Assembly (NCBI GenBank): GCA_963721405.1
Contig: CAVRJA010000008.1
Location: forward strand, 1-64,000
Origin: JAFNAG01 sp963721405
Lineage (GTDB): Bacteria; Acidobacteriota; UBA6911
Reading direction: 5' to 3'
Length of the DNA: 64,000 nucleotides
The position numbers and the translations under genes were made by a program. Of the stretch, positions 35,140-46,969 are shown one piece after another (the stretch's first letter is position 1; every line of letters begins with the position of its first letter). Under the pieces are notes generated by a model, which had not been told where the DNA came from, made no database searches, and saw nothing but the letters and a program-made list of their open reading frames with translations.

Positions 35140-36831
35140 ATGAAGCCGCGAACCAAGTTCCTCGTACCGGTCCTTCTCGTCGCCGGCGCGTTGGCCATCA
35201 CCGCGGGAGCCCAGCAGCGCAAGATCTATTGGGCCGACGAGGTTCCCAAGGACTGGAACGGGAAATGGGCCGCCAAATACCTTACCGTCCCGGAAAAGAC
35301 GGGGTACGCACGGACGACCTCGACTCGGGATCTGCTCGAATATGCCGAAACCCTGAAGTGGAACAGCGAGAATGTCCATGTCTTCAACGCGTTCACCAGC
35401 CCGCTCAGGAAAACCTCCCCGGCGATCGTGCTGGCCAATCCGCGTGTGACATCGGCGGCCGAGGCCGCAAAGTCGGGAAAGCCGGTGATCTTTCTGCAGG
35501 GAAATATCCATCCCCCGGAACCGGAAGGCACCGAGGCGCTCCTGATGGTGATGCGCGACATTCTTTTCGGCAGCCGGAAACAGTTGCTGGACAACCAGGT
35601 GATCATCTTCCTGCCGATCTTCAACGTGGACGGAACCGATACCTTCCTGCTCCAGGACGGCACCCCGCACATCGTGGGAGACCGGTCAAATTCCGAGGGG
35701 CTGGACCTCAACCGCGACGCAGTCAAGCTGGAGACCGTCGAAGCGAACGGGCTGTATCAAAACGTGCTCAACCGCTGGGATCCGGTGCTTCTCGTCGATC
35801 TGCATTTGATGGGGCGCGTCAAGCACGGTTATGCCAACACCTACGCCACCTCGACGGTGCCCGCCTCCAACCCGGCCCCCCGCGGGTATGTCTGGGATAC
35901 CCTCTTCCCCGCCGTGCGCGACTCGGTCAGGCGCGATTTCGGTCTCGAGATCTTCACGCACTGCCTCTCGGACGAACGCAACTGGCCCCCGACCGTATGG
36001 AGCCACGACAACGCCATCTGGAGCACGGAAGCGAAGTTCATCGTCAATGACTACGGACTGCGCAATCGGATGGCGATCATCACCGAAACTCCCGGGCACC
36101 CGACATTCGAACGCCGCATCTATGCCCAGTACGCGTATGTCCTGTCGCTGCTCGAGTACACCAATGCGCATGGGAAGGAAATGCAGAAGATCTGCAAGGA
36201 CGCCGACGACGAAACGGTCGCAAAGGTGCGCGCCCAGGCAGAGACTGGAGGACTGCGGAACTGGGTCGAAGGCAAGTACGAGTCGTGGGGCAAGGTTGAC
36301 ATCCTCGCATACAAGACCAACGACACCGCTTTTCTGCCGGGCACAAGCGTCCGGGTCACCGCGCCCGGCTCGGCCAGCGGGCCGCCTGAAATCATTCGTG
36401 GGGTTGAACACCTGACTAAGCCGGTCGGAACGAAGGATGCCTCCATGCCGCGCGGCTACCTTATCCCTGCCGAACTGTCGGTCCTGGCCGGAAAACTCCG
36501 CGCGCACAACATCCGGCTTCAGACGCTGGACAAGCCGATGAAGGCGGTGGGCGAGGAATTCGTTGTGGACAAAATGGTCAAGGCGCCCAGGGGCGGGATG
36601 ACCAGGCTGGAAGGCGGGTTCTACGGTCCGGCTGCCAGGGAGTTCCCGGCGGGAACCTACTTTCTGGATATGGCCCAGCCCATGGCCAACGCCGCATTCT
36701 ATTACCTCGAGCCCCAATCTGCGGACGGCTTCGTCGGCTGGGGTTTGCTGGACGATTTCCTGCGGGCTCTGGGCGTCGAACAGCACCCGGTCGTTTATCC
36801 GATTTTCAAATTCAGCAAGGAAGCCAAGTAG
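35140..36831 (+). CDS. Secreted M14-family zinc carboxypeptidase
   Basis: A 563-residue exported peptidase. The signal peptide is KFLVPVLLVAGALAITAGAQ. The zinc ligands of the M14 fold are visible as NIHPPEPEGTEAL (His and Glu in HxxE) and the third ligand His in VDLHLMGRVKHG. LDLNRDAVKLE matches the conserved Asn-Arg substrate-binding step, and the Glu of AIITETPGHP is the likely general base. About 200 further residues form a C-terminal beta-rich domain. The ATG at 35140 follows GGGGGA at a good distance. Probably periplasmic; the peptide substrate is unknown. Confidence 0.88.
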   Translation: MKPRTKFLVPVLLVAGALAITAGAQQRKIYWADEVPKDWNGKWAAKYLTVPEKTGYARTTSTRDLLEYAETLKWNSENVHVFNAFTSPLRKTSPAIVLANPRVTSAAEAAKSGKPVIFLQGNIHPPEPEGTEALLMVMRDILFGSRKQLLDNQVIIFLPIFNVDGTDTFLLQDGTPHIVGDRSNSEGLDLNRDAVKLETVEANGLYQNVLNRWDPVLLVDLHLMGRVKHGYANTYATSTVPASNPAPRGYVWDTLFPAVRDSVRRDFGLEIFTHCLSDERNWPPTVWSHDNAIWSTEAKFIVNDYGLRNRMAIITETPGHPTFERRIYAQYAYVLSLLEYTNAHGKEMQKICKDADDETVAKVRAQAETGGLRNWVEGKYESWGKVDILAYKTNDTAFLPGTSVRVTAPGSASGPPEIIRGVEHLTKPVGTKDASMPRGYLIPAELSVLAGKLRAHNIRLQTLDKPMKAVGEEFVVDKMVKAPRGGMTRLEGGFYGPAAREFPAGTYFLDMAQPMANAAFYYLEPQSADGFVGWGLLDDFLRALGVEQHPVVYPIFKFSKEAK

Positions 36832-37097
36832 TCCCCGAGCCGGCAGAGTCACACGGAAATCGACACCGAAAGTGCGGGCTGAATCCAAATGCCGCTAAGT
36901 TTCTGCGTCACGAAGGCATCGGCCTCGATCCCGATGCCGCCCCCGAGATCCGGACCGGGATAGATTTCATTGAAGGTTCCGCTGTTCGCTATTCTTCCGG
37001 CATTTGTGAACTGGGTTGGCTTTTGCCCCGGAGGGGCCAAGAGAAAGTAGCCGGGGGCATGGCGACAGCAAGGCTGCGACCTGACTTTGGCGCGGTC

Positions 37098-38552
37098 TTA
37101 CTTGCCGCGGAGGAAGACGGTGAAGGACGTGAACTGGCGCTTGCCCCAGGCCGCGTCCTTGAGCGCAGCAGCACGGAACTGGCGGCAGGGATCGGGCGAA
37201 ATCCTGTCGTAGCAGACGACGATACGCCGCTGGACGTTGGGGGAAGCCAGCGTTCCCGGACCAGGGTCGAGATCCTCCGCGCGGTAACGCTGGAGCTCGG
37301 GATAGTAATACTCGAGAAGTGCATAGATCATCGGCGCCGACACCGAGTCCCCTTCGCGGACCGTCTGGCTCAAGAAGGTCGCAGTCCCGGCCCAGTCCGC
37401 AGGATCACTCCTGGAATGGACCTGCCCGATCCAGGCAGACATAAGCACAAGCAGGGTCGCAAACGTGATCGCCGGCGAACTGAGCTGATAGGGCAGGCGC
37501 GAAAGAATCGTGAGCCGCTCGCCCACATAGGACAGGCCATAGCCGGCGATCAGCAGCAGCGGCGGCGTCGCGTGAAGGATATGCCGGATAGCGAAAAAAT
37601 ATCCCGCCCACACTTCCACAAGCAGCAGAATCGGGATCGGCGCCAGGAACCAGCACAGCAGCCACACCAGCGAGTTCCGCCGGCCATGCCTGAGCAGCGC
37701 CCGGATGCCCGTAATCACCCCGATCAGGAGCAGGCCGGAAACCGGGTAACTGCCGTCGCCCAGCTCTTTGATGATGCGCAGGATCAATTTCGGATTGATC
37801 ACCTCCGCGGCAGGCACGAGATTGGGCCTGGCCCACGCGTACTTGACCCACGGGAAGAACAGCAAGACTGCAACCAGGGCGGCGAACGCGTAGAAGATGA
37901 CCTGGGACCAATTGATCTTAACGGCTTCGGCAGGCCCCGGTTCCGCATCCTCCTCCGTGGGCGGCGCAATGGGGCGCGCCTTCCAAACTGCCGCCAACAT
38001 CAGGGCGGCAAACTGAGCGAGCAGAATCAGGCCCCCGAGAAAACTTGTATAGAAGAGCAGGGTCAGGACGCAGGCAATCAGGACCCACCCTTGCCAGCCG
38101 CGTTCTTTCCCGTACAACTGGTGAAACAGCAGATCGTAGGAAAGCAGCGTAAGGAACAGCAACAGTGCGTACGGCCGCGCTTCCTGGCTGTAGTGGTAAG
38201 CCAGCGGGTAAAAGGCGAACAGTACCGTGGAGTAGATGGCCACGCGTTCGCCGAACAGAAAGCGCGATATGCGGTAAAAAATCCAGATGGAAAGCGTGCC
38301 GAACAGGACGGCATGCAGGCGGAGAGCCCAGGTGGAATCCCCGAGCAGGAACGTGACTCCCCTCTGGACAAAGAAATCGAGCGGAGACGCGAGGTCCATT
38401 CCTCCGCGCAGGCGTTCCAGGATCTCGGCAGGCGACCCGAGTTTGATGATCCGGGCCTGCATCAGCTCGTCGGTCCACAGCTGCCGCGTTCCCAAAAAGA
38501 GGAGGCGGTGCAGCAAACCAACTCCCAGGATGATGCCGATGATTTTCTTCAT
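37098..38552 (-). CDS. Membrane glycosyltransferase, GT39 (ArnT/PMT-like)
   Basis: A 484-residue polytopic membrane protein. The N-terminal helix is followed by the catalytic acidic motif FLGTRQLWTDELMQARI, and the conserved LAYHYSQEARPYALLLFL loop follows helix 4, as in the dolichyl/undecaprenyl-phosphate-sugar glycosyltransferase family. Eleven or so helices follow and the last 90 residues form a periplasmic domain (TATFLSQTVREGDSVSAP, ALLEYYYPELQRYRAED). It probably moves a sugar from a polyprenyl phosphate carrier to a protein or lipid outside the membrane; the acceptor is unknown. The 266 nt before 37098 hold no convincing gene. Confidence 0.85.
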   Translation of the reverse strand: MKKIIGIILGVGLLHRLLFLGTRQLWTDELMQARIIKLGSPAEILERLRGGMDLASPLDFFVQRGVTFLLGDSTWALRLHAVLFGTLSIWIFYRISRFLFGERVAIYSTVLFAFYPLAYHYSQEARPYALLLFLTLLSYDLLFHQLYGKERGWQGWVLIACVLTLLFYTSFLGGLILLAQFAALMLAAVWKARPIAPPTEEDAEPGPAEAVKINWSQVIFYAFAALVAVLLFFPWVKYAWARPNLVPAAEVINPKLILRIIKELGDGSYPVSGLLLIGVITGIRALLRHGRRNSLVWLLCWFLAPIPILLLVEVWAGYFFAIRHILHATPPLLLIAGYGLSYVGERLTILSRLPYQLSSPAITFATLLVLMSAWIGQVHSRSDPADWAGTATFLSQTVREGDSVSAPMIYALLEYYYPELQRYRAEDLDPGPGTLASPNVQRRIVVCYDRISPDPCRQFRAAALKDAAWGKRQFTSFTVFLRGK

Positions 38553-38693
38553 TCTGGCGCGACCGGGACACGATTGTTCGACAGGATCTAGAGGGTAGTC
38601 TCTTCCGGCGCCGATTTCAAGCCCTCGCAGGGCGTGAGCGCAGGCTCATCCGGCCGACTTGGCCGCGCCGTCGTGGATCCGCCGGCGCTCAGG

Positions 38694-38894
38694 GCTCGCA
38701 CAAAAATAACTTCACATTCTGCTGCCGTCTCTCCAGCTTGCGGACGGCGCGCGGAAGCAGGGTAGGAATATAGCAAGCTGGAGAGCCGGCAGCCCTGCGG
38801 GGCGCGGCGGCGGACGGGCATCTGCTGCGTCGCGGCGCCTTGCATCTGCCCATCCGGCGCTCGGGCCAGAATGCGAACTTATTTTTGCGCGAAC
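38694..38894. repeat. 201-bp palindromic repeat with nested hairpin
   Basis: Outer 28-nt arms at 38694-38721 and 38867-38894 are inverted matches at 24 of 28 positions, with core GCAAAAATAA. An inner perfect 13-bp pair (CTCTCCAGCTTGC / GCAAGCTGGAGAG) lies inside. The 350-nt gap between the genes holds nothing else. Confidence 0.7.
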
Positions 38895-38901
38895 CCTTAT
38901 G

Positions 38902-39402
38902 TCAGAAGAAGGCCGGCAGAATGCCGTGACGGTTGACCAGAAACATGTGATAGATCAGGATCAACACATAAAAGAGCAGGCAGACGCGGGCCATGTATCG
39001 GGCCAGCGCCCATTCCTTGTGCAGGATGATGATCGCCAGCGGAAAGGCGGTCATGGCTGTCTTGAGACTGAAGAAAACGTAGATCCCGCCCCATTTCAGC
39101 ACTTCGCCCATGAGCGGATTGGCCTCGCGGACGACGCCTCTCTTGATCTGCACCACGGTCAGGAGGGCATCCAGGAATGAAAGCCCCATGACGGCGGCCG
39201 CCAGGGCCCAGCTTCCCCGATCGTATATGTCCACGTACCCGCCACGGTCCGTCTTGCGCCGGCCTTTGCTTTGCCTGCGCCGCTGGCTGCTGAATTGTGG
39301 GGGGAATGTAGGCGGACTCCGGCGCTCGGAGCTGCCGCGCCGCTCTGAATTGACGCCAGGGGTGACACTGGGAACCGCAGACTGCGATTTCATAGCACGC
39401 AA
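38902..39402 (-). CDS. DUF5658 family membrane protein
   Basis: A 166-residue protein. The N-terminal 60 residues are low-complexity and rich in Arg/Ser/Pro. The rest carries three membrane helices in the DUF5658 pattern: LSFLDALLTVVQIKRGVVRE, then ANPLMGEVLKWGGIYVFFSL, KTAMTAFPLAIIILHKE and a final helix LLFYVLILIYHMFL. The Asp in the first helix and the Glu-x-Asn-Pro motif are the conserved features. Function is unknown. The ATG at 39393 is an alternative start. Confidence 0.75.
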   Translation of the reverse strand: MRAMKSQSAVPSVTPGVNSERRGSSERRSPPTFPPQFSSQRRRQSKGRRKTDRGGYVDIYDRGSWALAAAVMGLSFLDALLTVVQIKRGVVREANPLMGEVLKWGGIYVFFSLKTAMTAFPLAIIILHKEWALARYMARVCLLFYVLILIYHMFLVNRHGILPAFF

Positions 39403-39470
39403 ATCGTATCGGCTCCCCGATTGAAGCCTTTAGTCCCAATGACGTCCATTCAGGCAGAAGTTCCAAAAAC

Positions 39471-39893
39471 CAGCCACGAATTCGCACGAATTGCACGAAA
39501 TTCACTGACTTTCACCTGATCCATCCAGGTGGCAACAGGCATCGAGTCCTGTCTTGGAACCACGAAGACTTTCTCGAAGACCTCAAAGGTGACCGGAATC
39601 GAATGGTCTCGGTACAAGCGCTGTCGCTTCCTGCGCAGAGGCGCAGCGCTGCGCGCTGCAACATCTTTGCGCGAGGCGCGCAGGAAAACGCACTCGGATC
39701 CCGGCAACGAGGGTCGTTTTCACCGGCGCTTTCCTGCGCGCCTCGCGCAAAGATGTTGGCCGGAGGCCGCCTCTGCAGAGGAAGCGACAGCGAATGTCTT
39801 TGAGGTCTTCGTGGTTCGTGCTCTTGCTTTGCGGATTTGTTACTCACCAATTCGCACTGCTTCGTGCAATTCGTGCAAATTCGTGGCTAACTT
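39471..39893. repeat. 420-bp multi-arm palindrome
   Basis: Four inverted arm pairs share one centre. They are: AGCCACGAATTCGCACGAAT (39473-39492) with a match ending at 39893; GAACCACGAAGACTTTCTCG onwards (from 39557) with the match at 39798-39817; CTGTCGCTTCCTGCGCAGAG (39621-39640) with the match at 39771-39790; and a perfect 29-bp pair at 39659-39687 and 39730-39758. It fills the gene-free 39403-39911 stretch. Confidence 0.85.
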
Positions 39894-39911
39894 CTTGACG
39901 TTATCGGAGGC

Positions 39912-41111
39912 TTACTTTCCGTACGGTTTCCGGATGAACTTCCGCGCCAGGTCCTGGGAATCATCCACGTTTTTCATTTGGAGAACCGTCTGGTAGCGCT
40001 CAACGGCCTGGTCCCGCTTCCCTTCTGCATCCAGGGCCTGCCCCAACCGCAATTGGGAAAGGATCCGTTCCCTCTCGGGCGTCGACGGATTGGCGACGGA
40101 TTTCTCCAACTGCTCACGCGCGGCTGGCGCGCGGCCCAATTTCAGGAGCTTGTTCCCCAGGGCATACCGGAAAGTCGACATGGCCACCAGCTGATAGTTG
40201 GGGGTGGCCTGCTCTGCCTGGTGCACAACATCCAGGTACTCGGTCACGGCCTGATCCGTCTCCCCGAGCTTTTCCAGAATCTGCGCGATGTTGATCTGAA
40301 AAATGAAATTGCGCGGGTAATCACGATGCAACTCCCGGGCATCCTGGAGCGCTTCCTTCGGCCTCCCTTCCGTCATCAAGAGCACCATCTGAAGGATTTT
40401 GGCATCGACCTTGACATAATTGCCCTTGGCGACCGCTACGTTGAGCTGCCGGAACCCCTCATCCTTGGTGCCATGATATCCTGCAAGTGCGGCCAGCCAC
40501 TTGATGTACCAGGGTATGCTGCCCACGATGTATTGATACAGGCCTACGGTCATGTAAGCATCATAGTAATCGGGTGTGAGCTTGAGCACCTGGCGGTCGT
40601 AATCGTAAGCCTTGTTCCCATGGCTGAAGGCCTTTCGCAGGCTGTAGTCGATGGTTATGGCGAAAGAGGCTAGAATCCCGTAGGAGGCGCCAAGGAAATA
40701 AATCGCATCCTGGTTCTTCGGGTTCGCCTGCAACAGCTTCTGCGACAATGCCTGGCTCTCCTGCATATAGTCGAAGAACGCCTTGCGTTGTTCGGGCGGC
40801 ATCACCTGTGTGGTTTCCTTGGTAAAAAAGGAGGGGGAAAGAAACAGGTCCAGGTCCAGGTCCTGGCGGCGGAACAACTCCCGGAGCCAGGCGATCGTAG
40901 CCAGATATTGCGGCGGGGCAGGATGGTCCGGATACTTTTTTTCGAGTGTGAGAAAAACCCGATCGGCCTGATCGTAATCTATGTTGTAGATGTCGGTAAA
41001 ACCGGGCTGCGCCTGAGCCATGAACTGCGGGTCCCTCAGGCCCTGCGCATTGAGGGTTGGGAGGAGCAGACTCCCGGCGAGACAGTTGACGATGAACCTG
41101 GAGAAGTTCAT
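39912..41111 (-). CDS. Secreted TPR-repeat protein
   Basis: A 399-residue exported protein. The signal peptide is FIVNCLAGSLLLPTLNAQG. The mature part is almost all helical and carries tetratricopeptide-type pairs such as DYDQADRVFLTLEKKYPDHP, YLATIAWLRELFRRQ, ALQDARELHRDYPRNFIFQI and RLGQALDAEGKRDQAVERYQ. TPR proteins act as protein-protein scaffolds; no enzyme domain is visible. The ATG at 41111 has GGGGAGA just upstream. It diverges from the NifS-SelD fusion gene across 125 nt. Confidence 0.8.
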   Translation of the reverse strand: MNFSRFIVNCLAGSLLLPTLNAQGLRDPQFMAQAQPGFTDIYNIDYDQADRVFLTLEKKYPDHPAPPQYLATIAWLRELFRRQDLDLDLFLSPSFFTKETTQVMPPEQRKAFFDYMQESQALSQKLLQANPKNQDAIYFLGASYGILASFAITIDYSLRKAFSHGNKAYDYDRQVLKLTPDYYDAYMTVGLYQYIVGSIPWYIKWLAALAGYHGTKDEGFRQLNVAVAKGNYVKVDAKILQMVLLMTEGRPKEALQDARELHRDYPRNFIFQINIAQILEKLGETDQAVTEYLDVVHQAEQATPNYQLVAMSTFRYALGNKLLKLGRAPAAREQLEKSVANPSTPERERILSQLRLGQALDAEGKRDQAVERYQTVLQMKNVDDSQDLARKFIRKPYGK

Positions 41112-41236
41112 GCGAGGTCTCCCCTTGCCGGTTTCCGGACGCGCAATTCCGGCCATATACGCCCCACTTTCCAGACACAACATCACCCGGTTCCCGGTAT
41201 TATAGATTCAAGCCCGGAAACATTCATGAGAAACCT

Positions 41237-43498
41237 ATGGACAAAAACAAAGACACGCTCCGGCCGCAGGATGGTGAGTACGCGAGCGGCGACAGCCGGA
41301 AGATGATCTATCTCGACTTCAACGCCACGACACCGATTGACCCGCAGGTGGCCGAGGCCATGCTTCCCTACCTGTATGAGCATTTCGGCAACCCCTCCAG
41401 CGCGCACGCGTTCGGGGCTGCGGCCAGGCTGGCGGTCGAGCGCGCACGCATCCGGGTCGCCGGACTGATCGGCGCACGCCCCGAGGAGATCGTGTTCACC
41501 AGCGGCGGCTCCGAGTCGAACAACACGGTCATCAAAGGAGTTGCCGGCGCGCTGAAATCCCGCGGGCGCCACATCATCGTCTCCGCCGTCGAGCACCCCG
41601 CGGTTCTGGAGCCGTGCCGCGCTCTGGAGGCCGATGGCTTCCGGATCACCGTGCTGCCCGTGGACAGGGCCGGGCGCGTTCGGCCGGAAGATGTTGGCAA
41701 GGCACTCACTCCGGAAACGATCCTGATCAGCATCATGCACGCCAACAACGAGGTCGGCACAATCCAGCCGATCGCGCGCATCGCGGAAATTGCGCGCCGG
41801 AACTCGGTTCTGCTCCACACCGATGCCGCCCAATCGGTGGGCAAGATTCCCGTCCTCGTGGAGCAGCTCGGCGTTGATTTTCTGAGCATTGCCGGTCATA
41901 AGCTCTACGCCCCAAAGGGCATTGGCGCCCTCTACATCCGCTCCGGCGTCAGCCTGCCGCAGTTGATCCACGGGGCCGGGCACGAACTGGGCCGGCGCGC
42001 CGGAACGGAGAACGTGCCGGAAATCGTCGGGTTGGGAGAGGCGTGCGCACTCGCTTCTGAACACCTCGCCGACACCATGGCGCACTGCCGGGCGATGAGG
42101 GACCGCCTGTGGACCGGGTTGGCCGGCGCCGTGGACTCTCTGCAGCGCAATGGGGACCCTGACGACGGCCTGCCCAACACGCTCAGCATCAGTTTTCCCG
42201 GCATTGATGCCGGGACCCTGCTGGCGGAAATCGGCGACCGCGTGGCGGCCTCCGCCGGCGCCGCCTGCCACGCCCAGGGAGTGACCGTTTCCCCGGTATT
42301 GGAGGCAATGCAGGTGCCGCTCGAATATGCCATGGGAACCGTCAGGTTTTCCGCCGGCAGGACTACGACACCGAAAGAGATCGACGATGCGATCGAGATC
42401 GTTGCGCAAGCCGTGCGCAACATGGCGCATACGGAAACGCTCTCCGGGGCGCCCGAGAGCGCCGAGAAGGTCCGGCTGACGCGCTTCAGCCACGGCATGG
42501 GTTGCGCCTGCAAGCTTCGACCACAGGAACTCGAAGAGATACTGCGCGCGCTGCCCGCCCCCTCGGACCCGGCGGTCCTGGTCGGGACCGGCACTTCCGA
42601 TGATGCCGCTGTCTACAGGTTGGAAAACGGCCTGGCAGTGGTCCAGACGGTCGATTTCTTCACCCCCATCGTCGACGACCCATACAGTTTCGGGGCCATC
42701 AGCGCCTCCAATTCGTTGAGCGACATCTATGCGATGGGCGCACGTCCGCTGTTCGCCTTGAGCATTGTCGGATTCCCATCGCGCCGGCTCCCGCTCAAGG
42801 TGCTGCAGCAGATCCTGGGCGGCGCCGCGGCTACCGCGCGCGAGGCGGGGATCGACATCATCGGCGGCCACAGCATCGAGGATCCCGAACCTAAGTTCGG
42901 TCTGGCGGTGACCGGCATCGTGCCGCCGGACCGCATCATCACAAACGCCGGCGCGCAGGAAGGGGACGCTCTCGTATTGACCAAACCGCTGGGCACCGGG
43001 ATCGCCATGGCCGCCTTCCGCAGCGGCGCCGCCGGAGCGGATCTCGTAGACCTGGCCTGCGCGACGATGCGCGCGCTCAATCGAGCGGCCGCCGAAGCCA
43101 TGATCGATGCGGGCGCGCACGCCGCCACCGACGTCACCGGATTCGGGCTGATCGGGCACCTCAGGGAAATGTGCGCCGGCGCGCGGCTCGATGCGGAACT
43201 CGACTACGATGCCGTGCCGGTGCTCGCCGGAATCCCTGCGTTTGCTGCCGCCGGGATCGCCCCGGGAGCGACGCTCAGCAACCTCGAGCACTTTTCAGCC
43301 CATGTGTCGTGGAGACGGCAGAGATCCCGCGGTGAGAAGCTGGTCATGGCCGATGCGCAGACTTCGGGGGGATTATTGATCGCCGTGGCAGCCGGAAAAG
43401 CGGCCTCCCTGATAGCGGCGCTTCATCAGCGCGGCGTGACCTCCGCCGCGGTCATCGGGAGATTTACCAACCGCGGAGAGGGGAACATCCGCATTTGA
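41237..43498 (+). CDS. selD: Cysteine desulfurase-selenide, water dikinase fusion (NifS-SelD)
   Basis: A 753-residue bifunctional enzyme. Residues 20-400 are a NifS-type PLP cysteine desulfurase: YLDFNATTPIDPQV, the His of SAVEHPAVLEP, the PLP Lys in SIAGHKLYAPKGIG and the catalytic-loop Cys in SAGAACHAQG. Residues 410-753 are selenophosphate synthetase: the active-site Cys/Lys in HGMGCACKLRP, the nucleotide-binding GTSDDAAVY and TVDFFTPIVDDPYSFGAISA, and VTGFGLIGHL. The fusion would mobilise selenium from selenocysteine and pass it directly to phosphorylation. The product, selenophosphate, is needed for Sec-tRNA, and the window contains a selenoprotein gene at 54928. Confidence 0.92.
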   Translation: MDKNKDTLRPQDGEYASGDSRKMIYLDFNATTPIDPQVAEAMLPYLYEHFGNPSSAHAFGAAARLAVERARIRVAGLIGARPEEIVFTSGGSESNNTVIKGVAGALKSRGRHIIVSAVEHPAVLEPCRALEADGFRITVLPVDRAGRVRPEDVGKALTPETILISIMHANNEVGTIQPIARIAEIARRNSVLLHTDAAQSVGKIPVLVEQLGVDFLSIAGHKLYAPKGIGALYIRSGVSLPQLIHGAGHELGRRAGTENVPEIVGLGEACALASEHLADTMAHCRAMRDRLWTGLAGAVDSLQRNGDPDDGLPNTLSISFPGIDAGTLLAEIGDRVAASAGAACHAQGVTVSPVLEAMQVPLEYAMGTVRFSAGRTTTPKEIDDAIEIVAQAVRNMAHTETLSGAPESAEKVRLTRFSHGMGCACKLRPQELEEILRALPAPSDPAVLVGTGTSDDAAVYRLENGLAVVQTVDFFTPIVDDPYSFGAISASNSLSDIYAMGARPLFALSIVGFPSRRLPLKVLQQILGGAAATAREAGIDIIGGHSIEDPEPKFGLAVTGIVPPDRIITNAGAQEGDALVLTKPLGTGIAMAAFRSGAAGADLVDLACATMRALNRAAAEAMIDAGAHAATDVTGFGLIGHLREMCAGARLDAELDYDAVPVLAGIPAFAAAGIAPGATLSNLEHFSAHVSWRRQRSRGEKLVMADAQTSGGLLIAVAAGKAASLIAALHQRGVTSAAVIGRFTNRGEGNIRI

Positions 43499-43556
43499 GG
43501 CCTGGAACACGGCCGGGAACCGATGGAACGGTATGCGCATGCACTTCGTCCACCGG

Positions 43557-46265
<2,709 letters not shown>

Positions 46266-46423
46266 GTCTACCCACCCGGTTCCGAGATTTTTCTGATAGA
46301 AGGATGATCAACTCACTAGTGTAAAGTGCGGGTCAGGAAAGGTCAAGCCACTGCCGGCGCACGCCAGTCCGGGCACGCCTCCGGTCGCCGTCAGCCGGTG
46401 TAGAAGGCGTAAGGGAGAAGAAT

Positions 46424-46903
46424 GTGGCCGAGGAATTGCTGCATATCGCTCTGTTCAAGCCCGAGATTCATCCGAACACCGGCAATATCGCTCGCCTTTG
46501 CGCAGCCAATGGCCTGCCGCTTCATCTCGTGGGCACCCTTGGCTTCCAGATCGACGACCGTGCCGTGAGGCGGGCCGGGCTCGACTATTGGCCATATGTG
46601 GATTTGAGGCGCGAGGCGACGATTCAGGAACTGGAGGGACGGCTGCCGGGATCGCGCTTCTTCTGGTTCAGCGCCCGAGCGGATCGTTTCTTTACGGAGG
46701 TAAATTACCGGGCGGGGGATTGCCTGGTTTTCGGGCCCGAATCCAAGGGGCTGCCCGACGATCTGATCCGCCCCCGATGGGGGGACGCCCTCAAAATCCC
46801 GATGCGCTCCTCGAACGTGCGCAGCCTGAACCTGGCGACGGCGGTGGGGATCGCGATGTACGAAGCTCTTCGACAGCTTTCAGTTGAGCCCTCGAGGCCT
46901 TGA
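46424..46903 (+). CDS. trmL: tRNA (cytidine(34)-2'-O)-methyltransferase
   Basis: A 159-residue SPOUT-class enzyme methylating the wobble ribose of leucine tRNAs. Family motifs are IALFKPEIHPNTGNIARLCA at the N terminus, LHLVGTLGFQIDDRAVRRAG, FGPESKGLPDDLI and the knot RSLNLATAVGIAMYEALRQ. Length matches TrmL. The start is GTG at 46424, with AGGGAGA upstream; an ATG two bases earlier is out of frame. It is convergent with the CoA-transferase gene, with a terminator-like palindrome over its end. Confidence 0.92.
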   Translation: MAEELLHIALFKPEIHPNTGNIARLCAANGLPLHLVGTLGFQIDDRAVRRAGLDYWPYVDLRREATIQELEGRLPGSRFFWFSARADRFFTEVNYRAGDCLVFGPESKGLPDDLIRPRWGDALKIPMRSSNVRSLNLATAVGIAMYEALRQLSVEPSRP

Positions 46904-46944
46904 GCCCTCGGGCCGGGAAATGCGGGCGTGGCTCGAGGGCTCAA
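46884..46944. terminator. Palindrome between trmL and CoA-transferase
   Basis: Perfect 13-bp arms TTGAGCCCTCGAG (46884-46896) and CTCGAGGGCTCAA (46932-46944), with a second copy TTGAGCCCTCGGG at 46900-46912. It overlaps the last trmL codons and lies where two genes converge, so it may stop transcription in both directions. Confidence 0.55.
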
Positions 46945-46969
46945 AGACTCCAGGAAACATCATGTGGCT

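Noticed and set aside
36849..37040. 63-codon minus-strand frame ending in SVSISV
   Set aside because: Slightly protein-like, but has no ribosome binding site, no family and lies in a gap of only 266 nt; could be the end of a lost barrel protein, not supportable.
41183..43291. 702-codon minus-strand open frame opposite nifS-selD
   Set aside because: Same cause: low-complexity Arg/Gly/Asp/His translation and an unambiguous enzyme on the plus strand.
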